Shown: positions 36,073 to 45,415 of the stretch, in pieces
Layout: the number at the start of each line of letters is the position of its first letter
How positions within the stretch are numbered: the first letter of the stretch is position 1
Assembly: GCF_028679125.1 (NCBI RefSeq)
Contig: NZ_JAJRCG010000003.1
Coordinates: forward strand, 124,001-188,000
DNA length: 64,000 bases
Direction: 5' to 3'
Origin: Methanoregula sp.
Lineage (GTDB): Archaea > Halobacteriota > Methanomicrobia > Methanomicrobiales > Methanospirillaceae
Notes under the pieces: model-generated
The model's input: the letters and a program-made list of their open reading frames with translations, nothing else
Databases searched by the model: none
What the model was told of the DNA's origin: nothing
Translations under genes and position numbers: made by a program

Positions 36073-36873
36073 ATGGATCCATCATTCAGAAAGAAGTGGG
36101 GCATCATGTTCACCGCCGTGATCATGATGCTGGTCCTCCTTATCATACGGACGGCTATCGACCTTCTCGGGTTCGACACGGTCCCCATCACCACCGTTGT
36201 TGGCGCGTTCATCACGGGCGCGATCTTCACGATTGCTATCATTTTCACCGGTACGTTTACCGACTTCAAGGAGAGCGAGAAGGTTGGCGGAGATCTTGCG
36301 GCTTCTCTCAAGGCATTGTATAACGACAGCCGGGTGCTTCCGCTGGCAGATGAAGCACCGGCCCGGGTGTTCCGTACACACCTCCGGAATCTTCTTCACA
36401 CGATCCGGGATGGCCTCCTGGAAAACCGGTTCAGTCTCGCGGAGGTCAACCGGGATCTAAACGTACTGAACGGCGATGTCAGGACCCTTGCGTACCAGAA
36501 CCTTGCGCCACCCCTGGTCGCCAAGCTGAGAAACGAGCTGGGTCTCATCGACAAGACCTGTAACCGTATCGAAGTGATCATCCGGACGGATTTCATTCCC
36601 GCAGCCTATGCGCTCGCAGAAGTCGCCACGAGCGGCGTCATCCTCCTGATGCTCTTCATCAAAATGGATGGGCTTTTCGAGAGCACGATCCTCTTCGCGG
36701 TCATCTGCACGATGCTCATCGGCCTGCTGCTCCTGATCCGCGACATGGACAACCCCTTCGAGTTCGGCCCGACCACCTATGCGGATGTGGACCTGGAAAC
36801 GCTGGTGTTCCTTGAGACGTATTTTGACGAGCAGGATGCAATAATGGCAGAGACTCCCCCGACAAAAGCATGA
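36073..36873 (+). CDS. Four-helix membrane protein, unknown function
   Basis: A 266-aa protein. Helices are at about 12-32 and 37-60 (GIMFTAVIMMLVLLIIRTAI; ITTVVGAFITGAIFTIAIIF), then a long cytoplasmic helical domain (about 65-180, charged), and a second pair near 185-225 (SGVILLMLFIKM; STILFAVICTMLIGLLLLIRD). The plan resembles bestrophin-like or DUF4239-type proteins, but I cannot confirm either. The ATG at 36073 was chosen because the upstream frame overlaps the flavoprotein gene. It is probably co-transcribed with it. Confidence 0.75.
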   Translation: MDPSFRKKWGIMFTAVIMMLVLLIIRTAIDLLGFDTVPITTVVGAFITGAIFTIAIIFTGTFTDFKESEKVGGDLAASLKALYNDSRVLPLADEAPARVFRTHLRNLLHTIRDGLLENRFSLAEVNRDLNVLNGDVRTLAYQNLAPPLVAKLRNELGLIDKTCNRIEVIIRTDFIPAAYALAEVATSGVILLMLFIKMDGLFESTILFAVICTMLIGLLLLIRDMDNPFEFGPTTYADVDLETLVFLETYFDEQDAIMAETPPTKA

Positions 36874-37323
36874 GCGGGCAGATCAATTCCCCTGCAATCC
36901 CTAATTTTCACAACCTCGCACAACCCTGAACGGGGAAGTAAAAGAGACCCGTGTTCTCCGGAACCAAAGAACCATCCTCCCGGGCAGGAATGACCGCAGG
37001 AATTTCTTGGGCAGAGACCAGATCGGTCCCGACCCGGGGGCAGCCCGGGAACCGTTCACTGCAAGGATCAGGAGCTCTGATGCAAAAGGGATCCGTCCGG
37101 ATTTTTCTGCACAGCACCGCACCACCCGATGATCGCGATGATGTGTTCTCCTGTACAGGGAAATGGCATCACGATATCCGCTGATGGTACCGTATCTTCC
37201 GTCTTCATTGCGAAAAAATTCAGAGCACTGCAAAATCGTTGCTGATGAACTGCCGCAGAAAAAAGAATGCTGGTGCAGAAGTATTTCTGGTATTGAAAAG
37301 GGATATCCGGGAAGAGTGAATGC
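36874..37323. other. Intergenic stretch, no gene seen
   Basis: It lies between two convergent genes. A minus-strand frame at 36901-37233 is open but has no ribosome site and an odd composition. A decayed gene is possible but not demonstrable. Confidence 0.35.
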
Positions 37324-37779
37324 TCACTCTTCGGGTTTCCGCATCCCGCCCGGCCCGATCGTGATACCGGCCTTCTTGATTAGGTAATACCCGGCCCCGA
37401 GACCGACAATGATGACGCCGATGCTCATCAGTTCGAACCCGAACTCGAAGCCACTCATCGAAGTGGGATCCATAATGATCACTTTCCGTGACACCGCAAT
37501 GATCGCTAAGAGGACCACGATCTCAACGTGAATCGTGTTCTCATGGAAGTATGCCTTGATCGTCTCAAGCAGTTCCACGCCGATGAGGACCAGCAGGAAC
37601 CCGCCGAGTAACGTGATCATCTCGTGGGCTTCTGCCTGGATGGGAGTGACCTTCACCAGTACATTATAGAGGCCAATAACGAGATCCACAACGGCAGCAA
37701 GGAGAACGATAATAAGCATGATTATCAGGGCTGCATAGATACCCTTCTCAATTTTATCAATGGAATCCAGGAATTTCAT
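37324..37779 (-). CDS. PsiE-like membrane protein
   Basis: A 151-aa protein with four helices. LLGGFLLVLIGVELLETIKAYF, ENTIHVEIVVLLAIIAVSRKVI and the N-terminal EKGIYAALIIMLIIVLL match the phosphate-starvation-inducible E family. Its start lies 2 bases after the cobA stop, so it is the last gene of the tetrapyrrole operon. A role in that pathway has not been described; it may respond to stress or phosphate. Confidence 0.8.
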   Translation of the reverse strand: MKFLDSIDKIEKGIYAALIIMLIIVLLAAVVDLVIGLYNVLVKVTPIQAEAHEMITLLGGFLLVLIGVELLETIKAYFHENTIHVEIVVLLAIIAVSRKVIIMDPTSMSGFEFGFELMSIGVIIVGLGAGYYLIKKAGITIGPGGMRKPEE

Positions 37780-37781
37780 GT

Positions 37782-38540
37782 CTATCCCTCAAATGGGATC
37801 AGGTCAGGTTGTGACGGATCATACAGGTTCACGACATCACCGATAACAATCACGGCAGGTGGTTTCACACCGGCTTTTTTTGCCTCGCCCGCAATCGTGG
37901 CAAGGGTACCAGCGGTTACCCGCCGGTCCTTCCGCAGGCCGCGCTCGATGATGGCAACCGGCGTTGCAGATGATTTACCGTTCTTTACCAGTACGCCGGC
38001 AATCTTTCCAAGGTTGGCAACACCCATAAGGATGACGATCGTCCCGCGGCTCTTTGCCAGCAGTTCCCAGTCCAGCGCCGGTTCCGCTTTGGTCGGATCC
38101 TCGTTGCCGGTCAGGACCGTGACCTGCGAGGCATACTTCCGGTGGGTAAGCGGGATGCCGACCGAGGCGGGAACCGCAAGGGCGCTTGAGATCCCGGGCA
38201 CCATCTCGACCGGGATGCCCGCCGCCCGGACAGTCTCCAGTTCTTCGCCACCGCGGCCAAAGAGGAACGGGTCGCCGCCCTTGAGCCGTACCACTAGGTT
38301 TCCCTTCTTTGCCCGGTCCACCATCAGCGCCTCGATATCATCCTGCTCAAGCGTGTGCTTCCCGCCGTATTTTCCGCAGTCGATCTTCTCGGCCCGGGCC
38401 GGGAGCGTTGAGAGGATATCCTCACCGGGGAGCTGATCGAAGAGCACCACATCGGCCCTGTCGATCACCTCCCGTCCCCGCTGCGTGAGGAGTCCCTCAG
38501 ATCCGGGTCCCGAACCTACCAGATACACCTTGCCGTTCAT
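37782..38540 (-). CDS. cobA: Uroporphyrinogen-III C-methyltransferase
   Basis: A 252-aa enzyme that methylates uroporphyrinogen III at C2 and C7 with SAM, giving precorrin-2, the branch to siroheme, B12 and F430. Motifs are VYLVGSGPGSEGLLTQRG, LPGEDIL, VVRLKGGDPFLFGRGGEE and MVPGISSALAVPASVGIPLTHR. It overlaps hemC by 4 bases (38537-38540). Confidence 0.95.
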   Translation of the reverse strand: MNGKVYLVGSGPGSEGLLTQRGREVIDRADVVLFDQLPGEDILSTLPARAEKIDCGKYGGKHTLEQDDIEALMVDRAKKGNLVVRLKGGDPFLFGRGGEELETVRAAGIPVEMVPGISSALAVPASVGIPLTHRKYASQVTVLTGNEDPTKAEPALDWELLAKSRGTIVILMGVANLGKIAGVLVKNGKSSATPVAIIERGLRKDRRVTAGTLATIAGEAKKAGVKPPAVIVIGDVVNLYDPSQPDLIPFEG

Positions 38541-39421
38541 TGCGTAATCCCCAGTTGCCGGTATGCCTCGTCAATCAGTTCCTGTGCTTTTTCCCGGAAT
38601 GTTCGTCCCAGTGCCCGTGCCTGCTCGATGGATGCTACATCAGCCTCGGTCCGCTCGGTCCGTTTCCCGTCAAGCGAGAGCACTTCGGCAGTGAGATGAC
38701 CTGCCCGGCAGTAGATGCCAAGCGGCGTATAACAGCCGCCACCCAGCTGCTCCATCACCGCCCGTTCGATGAGAACATCAGTCCGGGTCTCCGGGTGATC
38801 GAGCGCCGAGAGGACTTCCATCAGGGACGGGTCGGCCCTGCTGACGACCGCGATCGTTCCCTGGTTGGGCGACGGCACGAATTTGTCGGTGGGAAGTCGT
38901 TCGCCCTGGATCCGGATCCCGAGCCGGGTGAGCCCCGCTTCGGCCAGGATGATCCCGTCGTACTCGCCCCCGCTCATCTTCCGGATACGGGTGTCCACGT
39001 TGCCGCGGAGATCCCTGATCGTGATCGTGGGATCGTGCCGGAGAAGCTGGGCACGCCTCCGGGTGCTCGATGTCCCGATGACACGGACATGGCCAAGCTC
39101 CCCCCGGTGGGCGACAAAATCCGCTGGCGAATCGCGTTTCAGGATCGCTGCCGTGAAGAGGCCGCTCGGGCGGTACGCGGGGATATCCTTCATGCTGTGC
39201 ACGGCACAGTCGATGGTGTTGTCAAGGATCGCATCGTCCAGCGCCCGTACAAAGACACCCTGGCCCCCGATGGCATGCAGCGGCACATGCGTGGTGGTGT
39301 CGCCCTGCGTATTGATGATGATCTTCTCGGCATCGATATCGAGCGCTTTGAGTTTCTGTATGACCGTCTCGGTCTGTGCAAGGGCCAGCTTGCTGCCCCG
39401 GGTCCCGATTCTTATCGACAT
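38537..39421 (-). CDS. hemC: Hydroxymethylbilane synthase (porphobilinogen deaminase)
   Basis: A 294-aa enzyme polymerising four porphobilinogens. Motifs: [53 protein letters not shown], and the Cys for the dipyrromethane cofactor in [12 protein letters not shown]. It overlaps hemL by 10 bases (39412-39421) and cobA by 4. No uroporphyrinogen-III synthase gene is in the cluster. Confidence 0.96.
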   Translation of the reverse strand: MSIRIGTRGSKLALAQTETVIQKLKALDIDAEKIIINTQGDTTTHVPLHAIGGQGVFVRALDDAILDNTIDCAVHSMKDIPAYRPSGLFTAAILKRDSPADFVAHRGELGHVRVIGTSSTRRRAQLLRHDPTITIRDLRGNVDTRIRKMSGGEYDGIILAEAGLTRLGIRIQGERLPTDKFVPSPNQGTIAVVSRADPSLMEVLSALDHPETRTDVLIERAVMEQLGGGCYTPLGIYCRAGHLTAEVLSLDGKRTERTEADVASIEQARALGRTFREKAQELIDEAYRQLGITQ

Positions 39422-40671
39422 GATGTATACGCCTGTGCCAGTGCGGCGAGATCGCGATCGGTGTGCGCTTCAGAAAGGAAGTTGGTCTCGAACTGTGAGG
39501 GGGGCAGGAAGATGCCGGCTGCGAGCATCTTCTTCCAGAAGGTGCCAAACGCGGCGGTGTCGCACTCCTTCACATCGCGGTAGTTCTGCGGGGGTGCATC
39601 CCGGTAGAAGTACTTGAACATCGAACCGAGACGGACAAACGAACCGCCGGCCTTCAGGCCAAGGGATTCTTCGAGCGCCCGGGTCTGTTCGTCAAGCGCC
39701 CGGTACATCTCCGGTTTCGCATGAAGCAAAGTGATCGTTGCCATGCCGGCCGCGAGCGAGAGGGGGTTGCCGGAGAATGTACCGGCCTGGTAGACCGGTC
39801 CCTGCGGCGATACCATCTCCATGATCTCCCGGCGCCCGCCAAAGGCACCGATGGGGAGACCGCCGCCGATGATCTTGCCGAGCGTGGTGAGATCGGGCCG
39901 GACACCGTACTTCACCTGTGCCCCGCCGATACCCACGCGGTAACCGGTGATCACCTCATCGAAGATGAGGAGGACATCATGGGCTTTCGTGATCTCCCGG
40001 ATCTCGCGAAGATAATTGTCCTGCGGCAGCACGGGACCGATGTTGCCCATCACCGGTTCGATGATGAGTGCGGCAACATCGTTGTGGGCCGAGAGCAGGG
40101 ATTCCAGCGCATCGGGATCATTGAACGGCACCTGCCGCGTGTGAGCCACGAGATCGGCAAGAACACCGGCAGAGTCCGGGACACCTGTCGTCGTCGCACC
40201 GGACCCGGCTTTGACGAGCACCGCATCATGGGCGCCGTGGAACCCCCCCTCGATCTTCACGATATCTTTCTTACCGGTGAAGCCCCGGGCGAGCCGGATC
40301 GCGGCCATGGTTGCTTCCGAGCCGCTGGAGACGAACCGGATCATGTCCATGCCCGGGTGGTCTCCGGTGATAAGTTTCGCGTACGCCGGTTCAAGCGGTG
40401 TGGGCGTGCCGTACAGCCACCCTCGACTGAGCTGGTCTTCGATCGCGCTTTTGATGGCCGGGCGTGCGTGCCCGAGAATCAGCGGGCCGTACGCCATGCA
40501 GCAGTCGAGAAGATCCGTGCCGTCAACCGTCCGGATATGCGATCCCGCGGCCTGCTCCGTGTAGAACGGGTACGGTTTGATCGCACGGACAGGGCTGCTG
40601 ACACCGCCGGGCATCAGGGTCTTTGCCGTTTCAAAGAGATCGCTGCTGGACTGGCTTGCGTTATGCTTCAT
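39412..40671 (-). CDS. hemL: Glutamate-1-semialdehyde 2,1-aminomutase
   Basis: A 419-aa PLP enzyme making 5-aminolevulinate. Start [20 protein letters not shown] at 40671. Motifs: [42 protein letters not shown] and the PLP Lys in [18 protein letters not shown]. It overlaps hemB by 11 bases (40661-40671), an unusually long overlap that supports coupled translation. Confidence 0.96.
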   Translation of the reverse strand: MKHNASQSSSDLFETAKTLMPGGVSSPVRAIKPYPFYTEQAAGSHIRTVDGTDLLDCCMAYGPLILGHARPAIKSAIEDQLSRGWLYGTPTPLEPAYAKLITGDHPGMDMIRFVSSGSEATMAAIRLARGFTGKKDIVKIEGGFHGAHDAVLVKAGSGATTTGVPDSAGVLADLVAHTRQVPFNDPDALESLLSAHNDVAALIIEPVMGNIGPVLPQDNYLREIREITKAHDVLLIFDEVITGYRVGIGGAQVKYGVRPDLTTLGKIIGGGLPIGAFGGRREIMEMVSPQGPVYQAGTFSGNPLSLAAGMATITLLHAKPEMYRALDEQTRALEESLGLKAGGSFVRLGSMFKYFYRDAPPQNYRDVKECDTAAFGTFWKKMLAAGIFLPPSQFETNFLSEAHTDRDLAALAQAYTSCR

Positions 40672-41662
40672 CCAGCCACCCGGCAACCTCGCCTGCAAAA
40701 TACGTGATGATGAGATCAGCCCCGGCCCTTTTTATGCAGGTGAGGCTCTCAAGGATAGTCTCTTTCTCTTTCAGCCAGCCGTTCTGTGCAGCGGCCTTTA
40801 TCATCGAGTATTCCCCGCTCACCTGGTACGCGGCTACCGGCAGGCCGATGGTTGCCACTTCCGAAAGCACGTCAAGGTACAATCCTGCCGGCTTCACCAT
40901 CAGGATGTCGGCGCCCTCGTCTGCGTCCATCTGCGATTCGAGGATCGCCTCGCGGCTGTTGCCGGGCGTGATCTGGTAGGTCGAGCGGTCGCCAAACGAG
41001 TACCCGGAACCGGCCGCTTCCCGGAACGGGCCGTACAGGGCAGAGGAGAACTTGGTGGAGTAGGACATGATCAGGACTTCATCGAATCCCGCATCGTCCA
41101 GTGCCGTCCGTAGAGAGGCAACCATCCCGTCCAGCATACAGGACGGTGCAACGATATCCGCGCCGGCCTTCGCGTGGCTGATCGCGATCTTGTCCATCAG
41201 GAGAAGGGACACATCGTTGAGCAGGTCCATGCCGTTCCGGGTCTTGCCCACGATCCCGCAGTGGCCGTGATCGGTATACTCGCAGGCACAGACATCCGTG
41301 ATGACAACCATGCCCGGCACCTCTGCCTTGACCCGGCGGACCGCCTGCTGCACAACACCCTCCGGGTCGTACGCGGACGTTGCTTCCGGATCCTTGACTT
41401 TGGGGATGCCAAAGAGGAGAACCGCCCGGATCCCTTTTTTCCAGAGATCCGCAGCAACACCGGCAATACCGTTGATCGGGTACCGGAACTGCCCGGGCAT
41501 CGCGTCGATCGGTTTTTGCGCTGTGATCATCTCATCGACAAAAAGGGGGGCGATCAGATCGTTCTTGGTGAGGCTGATCTCGCGGAGAAGCGGCTGGATA
41601 TTCCGGGACCGTGCTCTCCTCATCCGGCGTTTGGGAAAAATGCTCGTGTGAACCACCACCAT
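40661..41662 (-). CDS. hemB: Porphobilinogen synthase (delta-aminolevulinate dehydratase)
   Basis: A 333-aa enzyme joining two 5-aminolevulinates. It has the zinc-binding Cys cluster of Zn-dependent forms ([13 protein letters not shown]) and the two catalytic Lys, in [17 protein letters not shown] and [14 protein letters not shown]. The ATG at 41662 is chosen; MRRARSRN at 41623 is another option, and the frame extends to 41764. It is first of the block hemB-hemL-hemC-cobA, separated from hemA by a lipoprotein gene on the other strand. Confidence 0.95.
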   Translation of the reverse strand: MVVVHTSIFPKRRMRRARSRNIQPLLREISLTKNDLIAPLFVDEMITAQKPIDAMPGQFRYPINGIAGVAADLWKKGIRAVLLFGIPKVKDPEATSAYDPEGVVQQAVRRVKAEVPGMVVITDVCACEYTDHGHCGIVGKTRNGMDLLNDVSLLLMDKIAISHAKAGADIVAPSCMLDGMVASLRTALDDAGFDEVLIMSYSTKFSSALYGPFREAAGSGYSFGDRSTYQITPGNSREAILESQMDADEGADILMVKPAGLYLDVLSEVATIGLPVAAYQVSGEYSMIKAAAQNGWLKEKETILESLTCIKRAGADLIITYFAGEVAGWLDEA

Positions 41663-41796
41663 CTCGCAGGTTCTGATGAATACATTTTTTGATCCATCGT
41701 ATTTATGGTTGCAGTATCTGTGTGGCAATCGTTCCGGCCCGGTGAATCCGGATTCCGGACGCATATCTTTTTTTTCAGCCGGGTTGACCGGTTAGT

Positions 41797-42465
41797 ATGG
41801 ACCGTTTTCATTCCCTGATCCTTGTCGTCATCGTCATGGCACTCCTTGCCGGAGCCGGGTGCACGACCACGACTCCATCCAGTCCTGCCGACCAGGCTGC
41901 CGCAACACCGGCTCCGGTCTCCGCGCTCGCATCTCTCGCACTCACCCCGTCCGAAGTACCTGCCGGGTATGTCCTCACTTCGACCACCGAACGGACCCCC
42001 GCGGAGATGAGCCCGATGGCCATTAGTCTTGGCTGGCAGGGCGGGTATTCGGTAGTATATACCAACAGTTCCGCAAGCTCGGGAAGCCAGGACAGGATAT
42101 TCCAGAACCTCACCACCTACACCGTAACGAGGATTCCTGAAGTCGTCGCTCTCATCAGCCAGCAGGAACAGGCCGGAACTGACATCGTCATTACGAACAT
42201 CACCCCCGGGTTCGGTGAGAACAGCGGGGGATACATCGGAAAAACACCATCGCAGATGAGTATCAATGCACAACGGGAACTCTCCCTTGACACCCATTCA
42301 CTCCTGGGAGGATCATCATCGGCCGTAGCGCAGCCCACAGAGGATTTCGCCATGGTGTACTTCTCGAAGGGCACGACTATGGAAGTGATCCGTATGACCG
42401 GACCGCACACGAGTGCAGAGGCGATAACTGCCATTGCCCGGACAGCATACGCAAAGATCCCGTAA
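41797..42465 (+). CDS. Lipoprotein related to the one at 23593
   Basis: A 222-aa protein with lipobox LLAGAGC and a Thr/Pro/Ala-rich linker. The domain LALTPSEVPAGYVLTSTTER, AISLGWQGGYSVVYTN parallels that of the protein at 23593-24228. It lies on the plus strand between hemA and hemB, splitting the tetrapyrrole cluster, so its promoter probably faces that of hemB in the 134-base gap. Function unknown. Confidence 0.82.
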   Translation: MDRFHSLILVVIVMALLAGAGCTTTTPSSPADQAAATPAPVSALASLALTPSEVPAGYVLTSTTERTPAEMSPMAISLGWQGGYSVVYTNSSASSGSQDRIFQNLTTYTVTRIPEVVALISQQEQAGTDIVITNITPGFGENSGGYIGKTPSQMSINAQRELSLDTHSLLGGSSSAVAQPTEDFAMVYFSKGTTMEVIRMTGPHTSAEAITAIARTAYAKIP

Positions 42466-42513
42466 GAAATAAAAAAAACCTTTTTTATCCGTCCCGGTGC
42501 ATCCGTATACGCA

Positions 42514-43788
42514 TTATTCCTGCGGGGGACGGGGGGGGATACGATCGCCCCGGGTGATGGCTTTCACCAGGGCTTCGGCAGATACCAGGTCTCCTTCCTC
42601 GGCACTGGTGCGGACGGCAAAGGTTGCGTCGGTTAACAGTTTCTTGGTGAGAACCCGGGTCAGGTCATCGACAACCGCCGCAGTCTTCTCATCGGCACAC
42701 CCGATCCGGCTCAAGGCACGTTCCCGCTCCCGGATCCTGACGGTCTCGGCCCAGGTATGGAGTTCGGCAAGATACCCGTCGGCCGTCTTCCGGTTCAGGT
42801 GCCTGAGGAAGAGGGCGAGTTCGGCTTCGACAAACCCGTGCGCCCGGTCGGCCTCGGCTTTCCTGGTACTCATGGTCTGCTCGTTGACCGATTTGAGGTC
42901 GTCGATCGTGTAGAGCCGGACACCGTCAATCGTGCCGGCCCCCTCTTCAACGTCCCGGGGCTGGGCAATGTCAACAAGGATGAGCGGGCGGGGATGCCCC
43001 TCCACCGGCCAGCAGCGCTCCCGCATGGCATGAGCAAGCTCTGTTTTGTGGATGATCGCGTGCGGGGCGGCAGTGCAGGAGATCACGACATCGGAGAGCG
43101 TGATGTAATGGTACAGTTCAGGGAATTTCACTGCTTTCCCGCCGATCTTTTTCGCCAGGATCTCGGCCCGCTGGTAGGTGCGGTTCGCCACGTACATCGC
43201 GGTCAGGTTCTTGGCAGCAAGGGCCTGGGCAACAAGGAGCCCCATCTCGCCGCTGCCCACAACAAGGATATGCTTGCCGGCAAGCGTGCCGATCTCAGCC
43301 TCGGCCAGCTGGACTGCGGCAGACCCGACAGAGACGGAGCCCCGGTTGATGAGCGTGCGCCGCCGTACCTCGACCCCGACATGGACCGCCTTGTTGATAC
43401 AGGTCTCAAGGAACGGGGTTGCAGTCTCTGCTTCCTGCGCATCGATGAGCGCCTTCTTGAGCTGCCCGATGATCTGGTCCTCGCCGACGATCATCGAGTC
43501 GATGCCGGAGGCCAGCATAAAGAGATGGCGCAGGGCGCCGGATCCATCGTGCACGAAGAATCCTTTGCGGCCCTGCTCTTCCAGGAATGCCCGGAGCCCG
43601 GCCGCATCGCCCTCAACCATCACTTCCACGCGGTTGCAGGTCTGGAGGAGCATAATCCCGGCGAACCGGTCGCGTGCCGCTGCAAGGAACGCTTCCTCGT
43701 TTGCGAACCGGAACGATTCGATGTCGGCAACCTTTGCCGTGTGATGGCTAACGCCGGCAATCGCGAACGGGGCCGTGGTTTCAGCCAT
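42514..43788 (-). CDS. hemA: Glutamyl-tRNA reductase
   Basis: A 424-aa enzyme reducing Glu-tRNA to glutamate-1-semialdehyde. GVSHHTAKVADIESF, the catalytic Cys in MLLQTCNRVEVMVEG, SMIVGEDQIIGQLK, the NADPH motif ILVVGSGEMG and the C-terminal dimerisation helix (RERERALSRIG) are all present. It overlaps the precorrin-2 dehydrogenase gene by 8 bases (43781-43788), the order usual in methanogens. Confidence 0.97.
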   Translation of the reverse strand: MAETTAPFAIAGVSHHTAKVADIESFRFANEEAFLAAARDRFAGIMLLQTCNRVEVMVEGDAAGLRAFLEEQGRKGFFVHDGSGALRHLFMLASGIDSMIVGEDQIIGQLKKALIDAQEAETATPFLETCINKAVHVGVEVRRRTLINRGSVSVGSAAVQLAEAEIGTLAGKHILVVGSGEMGLLVAQALAAKNLTAMYVANRTYQRAEILAKKIGGKAVKFPELYHYITLSDVVISCTAAPHAIIHKTELAHAMRERCWPVEGHPRPLILVDIAQPRDVEEGAGTIDGVRLYTIDDLKSVNEQTMSTRKAEADRAHGFVEAELALFLRHLNRKTADGYLAELHTWAETVRIRERERALSRIGCADEKTAAVVDDLTRVLTKKLLTDATFAVRTSAEEGDLVSAEALVKAITRGDRIPPRPPQE

Positions 43789-44407
43789 GCAGGTACCTCT
43801 TCTTCACGTCATCCCATGCGGCTTTCTCATCGGACAGGAGGTTCTCCCAGACAACCGGATCGTCCAGCACGTCCCGGAGGATCACGTTCCTTCGGGCCGG
43901 GTCCGGTTCCGTATTCTTTAGCGCATCGCGGAGCCGTTCCTGCACGCCAATCATCGTATCCAGCGCCGGGAACTCATCTTCGAGTTCCTCGCGGATGAAC
44001 CGGGCAACCGCCGGGCTCGACCCGTGCGTGCTGATCGCGATCGTATACCGCTCCCCACCGGTCACTGCGGGCAGGACCACGTCACCCGCTTCCCCGTCCG
44101 CGTTGTTGAAGAGGATCCCTTTCGCTTTACAGAGTCCGCCAATCCGGTCATTGATCGCCGGGTCGGAGACCGCAGCGATCACCAGGAACGCACCTTTGAC
44201 GAGCGCAGAGAGTTTCGCATCGGATACGTCAGCGAGATCGAGTTCCTGCCGGGAAAAGACCAGATCGTCAAACGCCGGTACGAACGACCGGCTCACGACC
44301 ACGAGATCGGATTTGCCGGAAAAATAGGCGGCCTTCCGTGCGGCCACGCGCCCCCCTCCGAAGATGACGATGCGCCGTGCGGAACAGTCGACAAAGAGGG
44401 GAATCAT
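43781..44407 (-). CDS. Precorrin-2 dehydrogenase (siroheme synthase N-terminal type)
   Basis: A 208-aa NAD-dependent enzyme oxidising precorrin-2 to sirohydrochlorin. The N-terminus MIPLFVDCSARRIVIFGGGR has the Rossmann Gly motif; NNADGEAGDVVLPAVTGGERYTIAISTHG matches the CysG-N/Met8 family. It lacks a separate ferrochelatase or methyltransferase domain. It starts the hem cluster. Confidence 0.92.
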   Translation of the reverse strand: MIPLFVDCSARRIVIFGGGRVAARKAAYFSGKSDLVVVSRSFVPAFDDLVFSRQELDLADVSDAKLSALVKGAFLVIAAVSDPAINDRIGGLCKAKGILFNNADGEAGDVVLPAVTGGERYTIAISTHGSSPAVARFIREELEDEFPALDTMIGVQERLRDALKNTEPDPARRNVILRDVLDDPVVWENLLSDEKAAWDDVKKRYLHG

Positions 44408-44540
44408 CTGATATTAGATAGTGTGATGATACTCAAAAATCCTATGATTTTCATCTGCTTCATACCTGAAAAAAGGTGCAGGAGATTCCCATTATTCGAT
44501 ACGCTTAAATCGTTTAACTACACACATTGTAGAGCACACT

Positions 44541-44612
44541 GCGCCGATAGTGTAGTGGTTATCACTAGGCGTTGCTAACGCCTAAACCCGGGTTCGAGTC
44601 CCGGTCGGCGCA
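44541..44612 (+). tRNA. tRNA with GCT anticodon on a glycine-type body
   Basis: All four arms pair: acceptor GCGCCGA/TCGGCGC, D-stem GTG/CAC, anticodon stem AGGCG/CGCCT with loop TTGCTAA (anticodon GCT), variable AAAC, T-arm CCGGG-TTCGAGT-CCCGG, discriminator A. GCT reads serine AGY codons, but archaeal tRNA-Ser has a long variable arm and this has four bases. The body (GCGCC acceptor, A73) fits tRNA-Gly(GCC) with one change, C36 to T. CCA is not encoded. A TTAAAT promoter-like box lies about 30 bases upstream. Its 3' end is the attachment site of the element at 44613. Confidence 0.9.
44597..44612 (+). repeat. attL: 16-bp core in the tRNA 3' end
   Basis: AGTCCCGGTCGGCGCA spans the T-loop to the discriminator base and is repeated exactly at 48373-48388, beside the integrase gene. 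Confidence 0.88.
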
Positions 44613-44685
44613 TACTGCCTTGATGTTCAAGGCGCTGCGTTCTTCTTTTAAAATAGTCAAATTCTCCATAGCAGCACTTTTACAC

Positions 44686-45357
44686 TCATGGTTTGATGCT
44701 CTTTTTACAATCATATGCCTCTTCACAAGGCAATTCATTTTCATTTTTTTTTCTGACAAATATCGGATACCAATAAAATACCCAAATAATGGCTACGACA
44801 GGAACCAACAGTATCCAATACCAAATGGAGATTATTTTTTGATTGAAGAGTATCACGATAATTCCAGATAACGCCAATCCGCTAAAAAAGCATGAAAAAA
44901 TGTTATAACATTTATGTGTCTTTTCTTCGAATTTTTCAGGGTTTAATAAGGGAAATAATTTAGGGAAATCTTGAGGTTTTGGTGAAACGTCCAATTTATC
45001 TATAAAATGTTGTGAAATCGATACGTTATACGGAACACCCAAATTATACTCGCAATGAGCCATTCGGCAATAGCCTTTAACGATGTCGTTTTGATAACTC
45101 ATGACAATTCTACGCCAAAGGTACATCGAAATAACAAACAAAAACAAGAAAATTAATAGATTCGTTAATGATGACAAAATTATACTAGAGCACCCTTTTA
45201 CGTCAAATAAATTGTAAAAAGCGAGTCCAAGAAATCCCCAAATCGCGCCGTCAGTTAATCGAATGTAAGAAGCCAAGTTTTCGTTTCTAGTATAAGTCAT
45301 GTCTAGAATCAAACGGTGGTACGCGGTATCTTCCTTGATATAATCGCAGATGGACAT
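44686..45357 (-). CDS. Four-helix membrane protein, cargo of the integrated element
   Basis: A 223-aa protein starting MSICDYIKEDTAYHRLILDM. Helices: WGFLGLAFYNLF, IILSSLTNLLIFLFLFVISM, CFFSGLALSGIIVILF and WYWILLVPVVAIIWVFYWYP. A soluble part (about 95-150) lies between the pairs. AT content is clearly higher than in core genes. It is last in the element, next to attL. No family is recognised; a role in plasmid exclusion, defence or host membrane modulation would be guesswork. Confidence 0.72.
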   Translation of the reverse strand: MSICDYIKEDTAYHRLILDMTYTRNENLASYIRLTDGAIWGFLGLAFYNLFDVKGCSSIILSSLTNLLIFLFLFVISMYLWRRIVMSYQNDIVKGYCRMAHCEYNLGVPYNVSISQHFIDKLDVSPKPQDFPKLFPLLNPEKFEEKTHKCYNIFSCFFSGLALSGIIVILFNQKIISIWYWILLVPVVAIIWVFYWYPIFVRKKNENELPCEEAYDCKKSIKP

Positions 45358-45415
45358 AACTGGCAAGTCATCGTCATATGCGATAAAAATATTGATACAA
45401 TCTCAATTGTATTGC

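Noticed and set aside
36901-37233. 110-aa minus-strand open frame
   Set aside because: No start signal, odd Arg/Ser/Phe-rich composition, and competing open frames in the same stretch.
44541-44612. Plain tRNA-Ser(GCT)
   Set aside because: The variable arm is four bases and the discriminator is A; archaeal tRNA-Ser needs a long variable arm.
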